In this document: positions 33,475 to 46,449 of the stretch, piece after piece
How positions within the stretch are numbered: the stretch's first letter is position 1
How the letters are laid out: the number at the start of each line of letters is the position of its first letter
Origin: Segniliparus rugosus ATCC BAA-974
GTDB lineage: Bacteria > Actinomycetota > Actinomycetes > Mycobacteriales > Mycobacteriaceae
NCBI RefSeq assembly: GCF_000185725.2
Contig: NZ_KI391954.1
Span: 124,001-188,000 of the forward strand
Length of the DNA stretch: 64,000 bases
Direction of reading: 5' to 3'
Program-made: the position numbers and the translations under genes
Notes under the pieces: model-generated
Database searches by the model: none
The model's input: only the letters and a program-made list of their open reading frames with translations
Told to the model about the DNA's origin: nothing

Positions 33475-34335
33475 TCAGACCAGCTGGCCGTCGATGGCCG
33501 CCAGGGCCCGCGCGAGCTCGCCGCCTTCGAGGTTCTCCTGGACGAGTTCGCGCAGACGCGCTTCGCCGCCCGCCTCGACGACGGTCTGCGCGAAGCGCGC
33601 CATGCCCTCGTCGTCCAGCCGCCCCACGAGCAGCGTCGCGAGCTTGTGGCGGCTGGACGACGAGATCCTGGTGAGCGCGGAGAACCCGGCCATGATGGTT
33701 TCGGCTTTGCCGGTGCCGAAGCTGTCCACGATGGGCAGGAGCCGTTCCTCGGGCAGCGCCGCGAGCAGCTCCTCCAGCTTCTGCGAGTCGGTGGTGTAGG
33801 CGAGGGTGCGCGTGATCGCCTCGCGGTCGTCCACTTCCCGCTCCACCGCGAGCAACAGGTCCACGGGAGCCTGTTCCATCAGCACCGCGGCCGAGGCGTA
33901 GTGGCCGTCGGCGAGCAGGCGGCGCACCGCCGGGGCCCACACGCGGATGGGCACCACAGCCGTGAGCGTCGGCACCGTTCTCGGGTCGAGGTAGCGCAGC
34001 GTTTGGGCGACGAACGGCACCCGCAACCGGCGCAGGAGGCCGTTGAGCCGGTCGGCGTGGTCCTTGGCGAGCGAATTGGCGACGGCTGCGGCGACCATCG
34101 GCCCCACGACCTTCTCGGCGAGCGTTGCGACCACCGGGTCGGGGACCATCGGGGCGACTTTGCTGATCGCCGCGACCTGCTGCTCCTGCGCGTCGAACTT
34201 CAGATCCGAGATACGCATCCGCAGCTGGGCCAGATTCTCCGGGCCGAGCCGTTCGAGGTGGCTGACTTTCTCCAGGGGGACGCCGAGCAGGTCGGCGAGC
34301 AAATAGGTCTGCGCCCTCGCGACGAAGTCGCTCAT
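33475..34335 (-). CDS. Hypothetical protein, alpha-helical repeat-like
   Basis: 286 residues from ATG 34335, no family recognised. It is soluble and predicted mostly helical, with repeated segments such as RLLPIVDSFGTGKAETIMAG and RLDDEGMARFAQTVVEAGG that recall MgtE-N or HEAT-like helical repeats. No signal peptide or TM segment. It is followed on the same strand upstream by a 70-residue gene 29 nt away, likely one operon. It converges with tgt. Confidence 0.7.
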   Translation of the reverse strand: MSDFVARAQTYLLADLLGVPLEKVSHLERLGPENLAQLRMRISDLKFDAQEQQVAAISKVAPMVPDPVVATLAEKVVGPMVAAAVANSLAKDHADRLNGLLRRLRVPFVAQTLRYLDPRTVPTLTAVVPIRVWAPAVRRLLADGHYASAAVLMEQAPVDLLLAVEREVDDREAITRTLAYTTDSQKLEELLAALPEERLLPIVDSFGTGKAETIMAGFSALTRISSSSRHKLATLLVGRLDDEGMARFAQTVVEAGGEARLRELVQENLEGGELARALAAIDGQLV

Positions 34336-34364
34336 TGTTGTCTCCTTACGCCTTCGTCGAGCGG

Positions 34365-34577
34365 TCAGTTGAAGAACATCGCCCGGATCGGGATGCGGAT
34401 GAAGAAGGGCAGGTTGTCCAGCGCGGTCATGGCGGCCTCGTGCAGTTCCTCCTGCTCGCGGCCTTTTGCCTCGAGCACCATGATGCGCAGCTGGCGGGCC
34501 TCCTCGTCGGTGAGCTGGTCTAAGAAGTCCAAACCGCCGCCCAATGTCTCCCGCAGCCGCGTCGTGCTCTCGCTCAA
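34365..34577 (-). CDS. Small hypothetical protein upstream of the helical-repeat gene
   Basis: 70 residues from ATG 34577, probably co-transcribed with the 286-residue gene 29 nt downstream. It is rich in charged residues (LTDEEARQLRIMVLEAKGREQEEL) and ends with an apolar FFIRIPIRAMFFN segment. No known domain. The acidic-helical body with a hydrophobic tail suggests a small membrane-associated partner, which is inference. Confidence 0.6.
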   Translation of the reverse strand: MSESTTRLRETLGGGLDFLDQLTDEEARQLRIMVLEAKGREQEELHEAAMTALDNLPFFIRIPIRAMFFN

Positions 34578-34703
34578 GGAATCCCTGCCGTTCTGTGTCG
34601 ATCAGTCCGCGTGAGTCGCGCTATGGCGGATTATAGTGCGGACGCGCCCATCAAACTCTCATACGAGGTGGCGGATGTCAAAGCGGCTCGCGTCTGCGGC
34701 AAT

Positions 34704-35789
34704 ATGGACGGCATGGCACTTGCCCCACCGTTCGCGCCGATGCTCGCCAAGGCGGCTGAAGCGGTGCCCGACCAGGGCGACCCGCCGTGTTGGAGCTACG
34801 AGCCGAAGTGGGACGGGTTCCGGGGGATCGTGTTCTGGGACGGCAGCGAGGCGCGGATCGGCTCGCGCGGCGAGAAGGAACTCACGCGGTATTTCCCAGA
34901 GCTTTGCGAGGCGTTGGCGCGGGCTTTGCCTCGGTCGGGGGTGTTCGACGGCGAGATCGTCGTGCCGCAGGTCGAGGACGGGAGGGCGTGTCTGGACTGG
35001 GACGCGCTGTCGGCCAGGATCCATCCGGCGGCGAGCCGGATCAAACTGCTCGCCGAGACCACGCCCGCGCATTTCGTCGCGTTCGACCTGGTGGAAGAGG
35101 ACGGGGCGGGGTTGCTCGACGAGCCGTTCGCCGTCCGCCGCGAGCGGCTTGAGCGGCTGTTCCGCCCGACCGGCACCTGCCACCTCTCGGTGGCGACGAC
35201 CGACGGCGCGCTGGCCGCGCGCTGGTTCGCCGAATTCGAGGGCGCGGGGTTGGACGGCGTGGTCGCCAAACGCCTGGACGGGCCGTACCGGCCTGGCAAA
35301 CGGGACATGGTGAAGGTGAAGCATTCGCGGACTGCGGACTGCGTCGTCATCGGCTACCGGCCGCATCAGAAGGGCGTCGGGGTGGGCTCGCTCATGTTGG
35401 GCCTCTACGCGGACGGCGGATTCCACTTGGTCGGGGGAGCGGGCTCGTTCTCGAACGAGGTGCGCCGGGAGCTGTTGGAGACGCTCGCGCCGCTGGAGAC
35501 CGGCGAGGAGGCCTCGGGGGAGGCGAACCGGTGGAAGAAGGCCGAGCGGGCGAAGTACGTGCCGGTGCGCCCGGAGCTGGTGGTCGAGGTCGCGTACGAC
35601 CAAATGCTCCCTGGCGGGCTCGGCTGGCAAGCCCGCCAGGACAGCCCTCGGGAGGCGCGTCCAGGGAGCCGTTTCCGGCACGCGGCCACATTGCTGCGGT
35701 TCCGGCCCGACCGAGAGCCGGAAAGCTGCGGCTTCGACCAGGTGGCCGCGCCGAAGCGCTACGACGTGCGACAGATTTGGGCCGACTGA
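34704..35789 (+). CDS. ligC: ATP-dependent DNA ligase (LigC)
   Basis: 361 residues from ATG 34704; the longer frame from 34611 adds unrelated residues. Nucleotidyltransferase motifs: I in YEPKWDGFRG with adenylated Lys35, III in VFDGEIVV near 93, IIIa in HFVAFDLVEEDG near 125, IV in LDGVVAKRLDG near 184 and V in DMVKVKHSRTADCVV near 200; then a C-terminal OB fold. It is the short LigC type of mycobacteria (Rv3731), which backs up NHEJ and base-excision repair. Its TGA overlaps the ATG of the polymerase gene (TGATG), so the two are co-translated. Confidence 0.9.
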   Translation: MDGMALAPPFAPMLAKAAEAVPDQGDPPCWSYEPKWDGFRGIVFWDGSEARIGSRGEKELTRYFPELCEALARALPRSGVFDGEIVVPQVEDGRACLDWDALSARIHPAASRIKLLAETTPAHFVAFDLVEEDGAGLLDEPFAVRRERLERLFRPTGTCHLSVATTDGALAARWFAEFEGAGLDGVVAKRLDGPYRPGKRDMVKVKHSRTADCVVIGYRPHQKGVGVGSLMLGLYADGGFHLVGGAGSFSNEVRRELLETLAPLETGEEASGEANRWKKAERAKYVPVRPELVVEVAYDQMLPGGLGWQARQDSPREARPGSRFRHAATLLRFRPDREPESCGFDQVAAPKRYDVRQIWAD

Positions 35790-36820
35790 TGCCGACTCGG
35801 GACAACGCCGCCGGCGGGCGGGCTCCTGCGGAGGAGGTCGAGGTCGAGGGGATCTCGGTGCGGCTGTCGAATCCGGACAAGGTGTATTTCCCAGAACTCG
35901 GCCCTCGGGGCTCGAAGCGCGCCCTCTTCGAACACTACCGCAAGCTCGCGGTCGCGGACGGCCCGATCCTGCGCGCGCTGCGCGGCAGGCCGGTCAACCT
36001 GCAACGTTTCCCGGACGGGATCGAAGGGGAGGCGATCTATCAGAAGCACGCCCCGAAGGGCAAGCCCGACTATGTCGCGACCGCGCAGGTGACCTTCCCA
36101 TCGGGGCGGCACGCGGATTCCGTGGTGGTGGAGCGTCCGGCGGACGTGCTGTGGGCGGTGAACCTCGGGACAGTGACTTTCCACCCGTGGCCGTGCCACG
36201 TTCCGGACACGGAACACCCCGACGAGCTGCGGGTGGACCTGGACCCGCAGCCGGGGACGACGTTCGCTGACGCGCGCCGGATCGCGCTCGACGTGCTGCG
36301 CCCCGTGCTCGGCGAGTTCGGGCTCGCCGGAGTCCCGAAGACCTCGGGGGGACGCGGCCTGCACGTGCTGATCCCGATCCAGCCCCGGTGGGGGTTCGTC
36401 GACGTGCGCCGGGCGGGGATCGCGCTGGCGCAGGAGGTGGTGCGCCGCAGCGGCGACCGGGCGACGCTCTCCTGGTGGAAAGAGGAGCGGGGCGAGCGGA
36501 TCTTCATCGACTACAACCAAAACGCGCGGGATCGGACGCTGGCGGCCCCGTATTCGGTCCGCGCGACTCCGGCCGCGACCGTCTCGATGCCGCTGACCTG
36601 GGCGGCGCTCGAAGACGCGGAGCCGGGGGACTTCACGGTCGAGAACGCCGCGGACTACGCGCTCGGACAGCCGGACCCCTTTGCGGGCCAAGAGCCGGGG
36701 TCTTTGGAGAGGCTGCTGGAGCAGGAGACGCCGCTCTTGCCGTACCCGCCGCAGTATCCGAAGATGCCGGACGAGCCCAAGCGGGTGCAGCCGAGCAAGG
36801 ACAAGGACCGGAAAGGCTGA
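35789..36820 (+). CDS. polD1: LigD-type primase-polymerase domain protein (PolD1/Prim-PolC)
   Basis: 343 residues from ATG 35789. Archaeo-eukaryotic primase-like fold of the LigD polymerase family: LSNPDKVYFPELG near 28, NLQRFPDGIEGEAIYQKHAPKG near 70, catalytic acidic motif LRVDLDPQPGTTFADARRIALDVL near 145-170, and TSGGRGLHVLIPIQP near 188. In mycobacteria a stand-alone PolD1 gene sits next to ligC and fills short gaps with ribonucleotides or deoxynucleotides. The gene pair here has the same order and overlap. A Ku gene and full LigD are not in this window. Confidence 0.9.
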   Translation: MPTRDNAAGGRAPAEEVEVEGISVRLSNPDKVYFPELGPRGSKRALFEHYRKLAVADGPILRALRGRPVNLQRFPDGIEGEAIYQKHAPKGKPDYVATAQVTFPSGRHADSVVVERPADVLWAVNLGTVTFHPWPCHVPDTEHPDELRVDLDPQPGTTFADARRIALDVLRPVLGEFGLAGVPKTSGGRGLHVLIPIQPRWGFVDVRRAGIALAQEVVRRSGDRATLSWWKEERGERIFIDYNQNARDRTLAAPYSVRATPAATVSMPLTWAALEDAEPGDFTVENAADYALGQPDPFAGQEPGSLERLLEQETPLLPYPPQYPKMPDEPKRVQPSKDKDRKG

Positions 36821-36841
36821 CTCGCCGTGCCGCCGCCCCTG

Positions 36842-36860
36842 CCCCGGCTTGTCACCGGGG
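36842..36860. terminator. Hairpin between convergent polD1 and the Pro/Gln-rich gene
   Basis: A CCCCGG (36842-36847) / CCGGGG (36855-36860) stem with a 7-nt loop, followed on the plus strand by TTGTTG. It overlaps the last codons of the minus-strand gene. Suitable as a terminator for polD1. Confidence 0.45.
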
Positions 36861-37163
36861 TTGTTGCGGCGGCTGCGGTCCTGCCCAGTGCTGCGGCTCC
36901 TGCTGGGAGCCTGCCCAATGTTGCGGGGGTTGCTGCCATTGCGGCGGAGCGCTCGGGTAGCCGCCCTGCGCGGGGCCGGGTTGCTGCCATTGCGGCGGGG
37001 CCTGGACGGGCTGCGGAGCCTGCGGCTGCGGCGCGGAGGCCGCCCGCTCGGCGAGCATCGCTTTGCGCAGTGCGACAAGCTCGTCTGCCGCCTCGGCGAA
37101 ATGCACGCCGATCACGCGCAGCCGCCGGGCGAGTTGGTCAAAAAGATCGTCTGCTTCGCTCAT
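36852..37163 (-). CDS. Small hypothetical protein with Pro/Gln-rich tail
   Basis: 103 residues from ATG 37163. Residues 1-45 form one or two charged helices (DDLFDQLARRLRVIGVHFAEAADELVALRKAMLAE). Residues 46-103 are Pro/Gln/Trp-rich with a repeated PPQWQQP and QHWAGPQ motif. No known family. The tail resembles disordered stalks of actinobacterial envelope proteins, but there is no signal peptide. It lies one nt from the ABC permease gene stop on the same strand. Confidence 0.5.
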   Translation of the reverse strand: MSEADDLFDQLARRLRVIGVHFAEAADELVALRKAMLAERAASAPQPQAPQPVQAPPQWQQPGPAQGGYPSAPPQWQQPPQHWAGSQQEPQHWAGPQPPQQPR

Positions 37164-37164
37164 G

Positions 37165-37929
37165 CTAAACGAATCTAAACCAACGCCGCGCGGCCCAGGC
37201 GAGCACCACGGCCCACACGGCGAGCACGACGACGCAGAACACGTCCAAGCGCAGTTGCAGCGCGGCGGAGAGGGCCGAGGCGAGCGCCTCGGAGGGGACG
37301 ATCTTGAGCAGCCAGCTGTGCCAGCCCGGCGCGCTGGAGAGGGCGAGGCCGCAGACTCCGAGCATGAGGAACCACAGGACGTTCGCCCCCGCGAGGACGA
37401 TTTCGGCTTTCACGGCCCCGCCGAGCAGGAGGCCGCCGGCGGCGAACGCGGCGGTGCCGAGCGCCAGCACCGGCACGGCGATCAGCAGCCCCTCTGCGGA
37501 GGGGCGCCAGCCGAGCAGCGCGGCGACCGTCCCGATCACGACGGACTGCAATGCGACGACGACCACCACGGCGAGGACCTTGCCCGCGATGAGCGTCCCC
37601 CGGCCCACCGAGGTCGCGGCGTAGCGCTTGAGCGCGCCGTAGCGCCGGTCGAAGGCGACGGCGATGGCCTGCCCGGTGAACGCGCTCGACACCACGGCCA
37701 ACGCCATGACCACCGGGGCGACCCGGTCGATCGTGGCCCAGCCGACCGAGCCGAGCGGCAGCACGTCGATGCCGACCAGGAGCATCACCGGGATGAACAG
37801 GTTGAGCAGCAGCTGCTCCCCGTGCCGGAGGAACAGCATGAGCTCGAACTTGGTCTGCGCGGCCAACGCGCGGACTGCGGGGCTGGGCTTGGGGTCCGGC
37901 GCGAAGGTGCCAGGCGGGAATGCGGTCAC
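37165..37929 (-). CDS. ABC transporter permease (ABC-2 type)
   Basis: 254 residues from GTG 37929, overlapping the ATPase stop (GTGA). Six TM segments in the ABC-2 exporter layout: NLFIPVMLLVGIDVLPLG near 45, VMALAVVSSAFTGQAIAVAFDRRYGALKRYAATSV near 75-110 (the conserved cytosolic R-Y-G-x-L-K-R segment), then four further apolar helices. It is homologous in position to Rv1457c. With the ATPase it forms a two-gene exporter of unknown substrate, co-transcribed with mptB, so an envelope-lipid or glycan role is plausible. Confidence 0.83.
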   Translation of the reverse strand: MTAFPPGTFAPDPKPSPAVRALAAQTKFELMLFLRHGEQLLLNLFIPVMLLVGIDVLPLGSVGWATIDRVAPVVMALAVVSSAFTGQAIAVAFDRRYGALKRYAATSVGRGTLIAGKVLAVVVVVALQSVVIGTVAALLGWRPSAEGLLIAVPVLALGTAAFAAGGLLLGGAVKAEIVLAGANVLWFLMLGVCGLALSSAPGWHSWLLKIVPSEALASALSAALQLRLDVFCVVVLAVWAVVLAWAARRWFRFV

Positions 37930-38822
37930 TTGGCCTCCGTGAGTTCGAGGAACACGTCTTCGAGCCTGCCGCCCTGCACACGCAGCGAGTTGGCGAGCAC
38001 GTCGTGCTCGGCGAGCCAGGCGGCGAGTTCGGCGACTCTGGCCGGGGTCACCTCGCCGTCGATGGCGTACTCGCCAGGGCGCAGCTCCTGCCAGCTGTGT
38101 TGCGGCCAGCGGGCGACCAGGCCGTCGAGGTCGACCCCAGGCTGCGCGGTCAGCCGCAGCCGGGACCGGCGAGCGGTCTCGACCAGCTCGGCGGGGGTGC
38201 CGGAGGCGATCTCCCGCCCCTTGGCGACGATCACCACCCGGTCCGCGAGGTATTCGGCCTCCTCGATGAGGTGCGTGGTGAGCAGGACGGTCACCCCGTC
38301 CGCCTTCAGCCGCTCCACGAGCTCCCAGACCAGCCGTCGGGCGTGCACGTCCAAGCCTGCGGTCGGCTCGTCGAGGAAGACCAGCTCCGGCCTGCCGATC
38401 AGGGCGCAGGCCAGGGAGAGCCGTTGCTGCTGGCCGCCGGAGAGCCGCCGGAAAGAGGTGCGCTTCGCGTCGTCGAGCCCGAGGACTTCGAGCAACCAGT
38501 CCGGGTCGTGCGGGTTGGCGAACTGCGCCGCCGCGAGCCGCAGCAGCTCGCCCGCCTTGGCCCCTGGGTACCCGCCCCCGCCCTGCGGCATGAAGCCGAC
38601 GCGGGAGGAATCGTCGCGGGGATCGCCGCCGAGGACCTCGACCACGCCATCGTCGGGGTCGGTGAGCCCTTGGCACAGCTCAACCGTCGTGGTCTTCCCG
38701 GCCCCGTTCGGGCCGAGGAGCGCCAGCACCTCGCCCCGGCGGACGACGAGGTCCAGCCCGTCCACCGCGACCGTCTGGCCAAAGCGTTTGACCACACCTG
38801 TCAGCCGCACTGCGTCGTTCAT
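37926..38822 (-). CDS. ABC transporter ATP-binding protein
   Basis: 298 residues from ATG 38822, overlapping the mptB stop (ATGA). Walker A GPNGAGKTTT near 35, Q-loop at FMPQGGGGY near 78, signature LSGGQQQRLSLA near 129, Walker B LVFLDEPTAGLD near 149 and switch His in TTHLIEEAE near 185. The C-terminal 80 residues are the usual ABC-2/drug exporter extension. Position matches Rv1458c. It partners with the permease directly downstream. Confidence 0.9.
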   Translation of the reverse strand: MNDAVRLTGVVKRFGQTVAVDGLDLVVRRGEVLALLGPNGAGKTTTVELCQGLTDPDDGVVEVLGGDPRDDSSRVGFMPQGGGGYPGAKAGELLRLAAAQFANPHDPDWLLEVLGLDDAKRTSFRRLSGGQQQRLSLACALIGRPELVFLDEPTAGLDVHARRLVWELVERLKADGVTVLLTTHLIEEAEYLADRVVIVAKGREIASGTPAELVETARRSRLRLTAQPGVDLDGLVARWPQHSWQELRPGEYAIDGEVTPARVAELAAWLAEHDVLANSLRVQGGRLEDVFLELTEAK

Positions 38823-40396
38823 GATGTCTCTATCCTGCGCTCTGCCTTCTTCACGCACTCCGACCAGGGTGCGGTCAGCCATTTCCATCCGAACACCAGG
38901 CCGCCGAGGGCGATTGCCGCCGCGATGCCGGTGGTTTGGCCGAAGAGCAGTATGAACGGAAGGGAGAAGCCGCCGCTGGGGTAGGCCATGAAGCTGAGCA
39001 CCGTGATGATGACGACCAGCGCTTTGCGGTGCTCCGCGCGGGTGACCCACGCGGACAGCGGCACGAGCGCCCAGAGGGCGTACCAGGTGTGGATGGTGGG
39101 CAAGAGGGCGACCACGATGGTGAACGCGACGCCGATCCCGCCGATGGGGTGGATCCGCCCTTGCAGGGTCTTGAGCATGAGCCAGCCGACCGCGCAGCCC
39201 GCCGCGATGGTGGTCAGCGTCCAGGTGACCGCGATGACCGAAGGGGTGTGGTTGCCGAGGCCGACGAACTCGCCCAGGTATCCGGTGAGCCTGGCGACCA
39301 CGGTCGGCGGGGAGAGCCAGTTCAGCGTCTTCGCCGCGGCCCCGAGCGTGTGCGTCCACTCGAGCCGGTATCCCGCGGCCTGGCTCAGGAGCAGGGTGAC
39401 GGCGAGCGAGACGAAGCCGAAGGCTCCGCCGACCGCCCCGACCGCGAGCGCGCGTTTCGGCAGGCTCTCGCCCGTCGGGGCGGCTTTCGCCGCGAGCTGG
39501 ACTCCGACGAAGCCGAGGGCGAGCTCAGCGGGCAGTTTCACCATCGCGGCCGAGGTGATGACCACCGCGCCGCCGAGGACTTCAAGGACGGCGCGGGACC
39601 GGTCGGGCCAGGCGCGGCCCTGCGGCCAGTCGGCAACGCCTCGGAGGCTGAGCTCGACCCCGACGAGCATGAGGCCGATCATGAGGGAGTCGTTGTGCGA
39701 GCCGGAGACCAGATGCAGGAAGACGAGGGGGTTGAGCGCGCCGAGCCAGAACGACTTCGCCTCGTCCACGCCGCAGCGCCGCGCCAGCCGAGGGAGCGCC
39801 CAGAGGATCATGGCGACGCCGAGCAGCGCGACCATTCGGTGCGCGAGCACCGCCGCGACGACGTGATACCCGGTCAGCTCCGCGATGAACCGGCTGATGA
39901 TGAGGAAGAGCGGCCCGTAGGGGCTGGGGGTGTTCTGCCAGATGGTCGGGACCGAGCGCACGAAGACGTCCGTGTGCCCGAGCGCGTCGGCGGGGCCGAA
40001 ACGGTACGGGTCGAGCCCGCGTTTCGCGGCCATGCCGTGCGCGAGGTAGGAGTACACGTCCTGGCTGAACATCGGCGGGGCGAGGACGAGCGGCGCGGCC
40101 CAGAGCACGGAGACTTTGCGCAAAACGCCCAGTCCGCCTGCCGCCGCCGAGCCCTGGAGCAAGAGGCGGCCGAGCAGGAGCCACGCCAGCACGAGAATCG
40201 CCAGCCCCACGAAGACCATGGTCGCGGACGCGGCGAGGGTGCGCTCGAAGAGCCCGAACAGCCGGACGCCGCGCACCGGATCCTGGAGGACGGGCTGGGC
40301 CCCCACCCCGAGCCCGCCGAGGGCGATGAGGATCGATCCGGTCGCGCCGAACCGCCTGATGAGGGCGAATCGGTCGGAACCAGAGACGAAAGACAC
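38819..40396 (-). CDS. mptB: Polyprenol-phosphate-mannose alpha-1,6-mannosyltransferase (MptB-like)
   Basis: 525 residues from GTG 40396, about 12-13 TM segments. GT-C features: the extracytoplasmic loop after TM2 has FSQDVYSYLAHGMAAKRGLDPYRFGP near 106-131, followed by WQNTPSPYGPLF and NPLVFLHLVSGSHNDSLMIGLML near 212-235, which are diagnostic of MptA/MptB. In mycobacteria MptB starts the alpha-1,6-mannan backbone of lipomannan/lipoarabinomannan at the membrane. Gene order (exporter, mptB, then divergent sufR) is the same as Rv1457c-Rv1460. AGCCTA on the plus strand (TAGGCT as a -10) ends 7 nt from the GTG, so a leaderless mRNA is possible. Confidence 0.88.
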   Translation of the reverse strand: MSFVSGSDRFALIRRFGATGSILIALGGLGVGAQPVLQDPVRGVRLFGLFERTLAASATMVFVGLAILVLAWLLLGRLLLQGSAAAGGLGVLRKVSVLWAAPLVLAPPMFSQDVYSYLAHGMAAKRGLDPYRFGPADALGHTDVFVRSVPTIWQNTPSPYGPLFLIISRFIAELTGYHVVAAVLAHRMVALLGVAMILWALPRLARRCGVDEAKSFWLGALNPLVFLHLVSGSHNDSLMIGLMLVGVELSLRGVADWPQGRAWPDRSRAVLEVLGGAVVITSAAMVKLPAELALGFVGVQLAAKAAPTGESLPKRALAVGAVGGAFGFVSLAVTLLLSQAAGYRLEWTHTLGAAAKTLNWLSPPTVVARLTGYLGEFVGLGNHTPSVIAVTWTLTTIAAGCAVGWLMLKTLQGRIHPIGGIGVAFTIVVALLPTIHTWYALWALVPLSAWVTRAEHRKALVVIITVLSFMAYPSGGFSLPFILLFGQTTGIAAAIALGGLVFGWKWLTAPWSECVKKAERRIETS

Positions 40397-40401
40397 GCGG
40401 G

Positions 40402-40412
40402 TAGCCTAGCCT
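40402..40412. promoter_or_regulatory. TAGCCTAGCCT element, mptB side
   Basis: An 11-nt element repeated exactly at 40562-40572 on the sufR side of the same spacer. On the minus strand it contains TAGGCT in -10 position for a leaderless mptB. It also resembles part of a DtxR/IdeR box (TTAGGTTAGGCTAACC type). Dual promoter/operator use is a guess. Confidence 0.35.
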
Positions 40413-40491
40413 GAGCGCAGAAGGACGGCGGTGCCGCTCGCCGCCGAGGGGGTTTTCCCGCCCTGTTTTCGAATTCGGCAGTGTCTTCTCG

Positions 40492-40532
40492 CACATATCG
40501 GGAGAAGGCGGACCGCCTTCCCCCGATATGTG
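40492..40532. repeat. 41-bp near-perfect palindrome in the mptB-sufR spacer
   Basis: Left arm CACATATCGGGAGAAGGCGG (40492-40511), centre A, right arm complementary at 19 of 20 positions (40513-40532). It could form a long hairpin in RNA from either strand or a cruciform. There is no T-run. It may act as a divergent terminator, a regulator site or a small mobile repeat; other copies in the genome would decide. Confidence 0.8.
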
Positions 40533-40561
40533 GGCAGCTCGCAGCCCTCCGACCTTTGAGT

Positions 40562-40572
40562 TAGCCTAGCCT
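40562..40572. promoter_or_regulatory. TAGCCTAGCCT element, sufR side
   Basis: Exact second copy of the mptB-side element, 44 nt upstream of the sufR ATG, in TTAGCCTAGCCTTTCC. The context resembles a DtxR/IdeR half-box, which would fit iron control of the suf operon as reported for corynebacteria. Not a strong match. Confidence 0.3.
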
Positions 40573-40602
40573 TTCCTTGCTGGCGAACTTCTAGTAATTG
40601 CG

Positions 40603-40614
40603 ACACACTTGTGT
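40603..40614. promoter_or_regulatory. Putative SufR operator overlapping the sufR start region
   Basis: ACACA-CT-TGTGT, a 12-bp inverted repeat ending two nt before the ATG. The half-sites match the ACAC/TGTG palindrome I recall for mycobacterial SufR, although the central spacing differs. Autorepression by apo- or holo-SufR would couple suf expression to Fe-S demand. Confidence 0.55.
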
Positions 40615-40615
40615 T

Positions 40616-41331
40616 ATGAAAACAGTCGACCCGGCCACGATGGAGGAGCCCGTGATCGCGGGTCCGTCGTCGCAGCACGAGGTCGGCGTGACCCGCAGGG
40701 CCATTGTCCGCCTGCTCGCCCAGCACGGTTCGCTGACCGCGCCCGCGATCGCGGAGCACCTGGAGCTTTCCACGGTCGGCGTCCGGCGGCACCTGGTCGA
40801 ATTGGTCGAATCGGGCGACGCGGTCGTGGTGCAGCGCAAGCCCAAGGCCGGGCGGGGCCGCCCGCCCAAGGTGTACCAGCTCACCCCGCAGGGGCAGGAC
40901 CGGCTCGGCAACGCGTATGACGAGCTGGCCCAGCTCGCGTTCCGCGAACTGCAGCGCCTCGGCGGCGAGGAGGCCGTGGTCGCGCTCGCGCGCCGGCGCG
41001 CCGACAGCATGTTGTCGGAAATCGGCCTCGACTCCCCGGACTTCCGGTCGGCGGACCCGCAGTCCAAAGCGGAACGGCTCGCCCAAGCGCTCACGTCCTC
41101 GGGCTACGCGGCCTCGACGACCCGAGTCGCGTCCGGAGTGCAGCTCTGCCAGCACCATTGCCCTGTCTCGAACGTCGCGGCGGACTTCCCCGCGCTGTGC
41201 GAAGCGGAGACCGCCGCGTTCGGCGAGCTGCTCGGCACCCACGTGCAGCGCTTGGCGACCATCGCCCAGGGCAACTGCGTCTGCACGACCCATATCCCCG
41301 TCACACAACGAGCATCGAAAGAGGAGGTCTC

Positions 41332-41335
<4 letters not shown>
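40616..41335 (+). CDS. sufR: SufR, Fe-S-responsive regulator of the suf operon
   Basis: 239 residues from ATG 40616. N-terminal winged helix: [47 protein letters not shown] near 26-72. The C-terminal cluster-binding region has cysteines in [13 protein letters not shown] and NCVCTTH near 180-226 (C-x3-C, C-x-C), as in [4Fe-4S] SufR. It heads the operon, and its TGA overlaps the sufB ATG (ATGA). A palindrome at its own start suggests autoregulation. Confidence 0.93.
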
Positions 41336-45979
<4,644 letters not shown>

Positions 45980-45984
45980 GACCG

Positions 45985-46449
45985 ATGCGATTAGACCAGA
46001 TGTATCAAGAGGTCATCCTCGACCACTACAAGCATCCGCACCATCGAGGGCTGCGCGAGCCGTACGGCTCCGAGGTGCACCACGTGAACCCGACCTGCGG
46101 AGACGAGATCACGTTGCGGGTCGCGGTCTCGGCGGACGGGGAGCGCGTCGAGGACGTCTCCTACGACGGGCAAGGCTGCTCGATCAGCCAGGCCGCCACC
46201 TCTGTCCTCGCCGACCAGGTCATCGGCCAGAGCGTCGGCGACGCGCTCAAATCCGTGGCCGCCTTCAACGAGATGATCTCCTCTCGCGGGGAGATCGAGG
46301 GCGACGAAGACCTGATCGGCGACGGAGTCGCCTTCGCGGGCGTCGCGAAATACCCGGCGCGGGTGAAATGCGCCCTCCTCGGCTGGATGGCGTTCAAGGA
46401 CGCGTTGGCGCAAGCGGTGGAAAGCACAGACAAGGAGGGCGTGGCATGA
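45985..46449 (+). CDS. sufU: SufU, zinc-dependent sulfurtransferase partner of SufS
   Basis: 154 residues from ATG 45985, five nt after sufS. IscU-like fold with MYQEVILDHYKHPHHRGL at the start. Zn/acceptor cysteines are in NPTCGDEITL near 40, GQGCSISQAATSVLADQV near 65 and ARVKCALLGW near 130. The SufU-type insertion between the second and third Cys is present. It accepts persulfide from SufS. Its stop overlaps the sufT ATG. Confidence 0.95.
   Translation: MRLDQMYQEVILDHYKHPHHRGLREPYGSEVHHVNPTCGDEITLRVAVSADGERVEDVSYDGQGCSISQAATSVLADQVIGQSVGDALKSVAAFNEMISSRGEIEGDEDLIGDGVAFAGVAKYPARVKCALLGWMAFKDALAQAVESTDKEGVA

Noticed and set aside
37326-38676. Long minus-strand ORF joining the permease to upstream frame
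   Set aside because: Only the part from GTG 37929 is the permease; the rest is a shadow of the ATPase gene.
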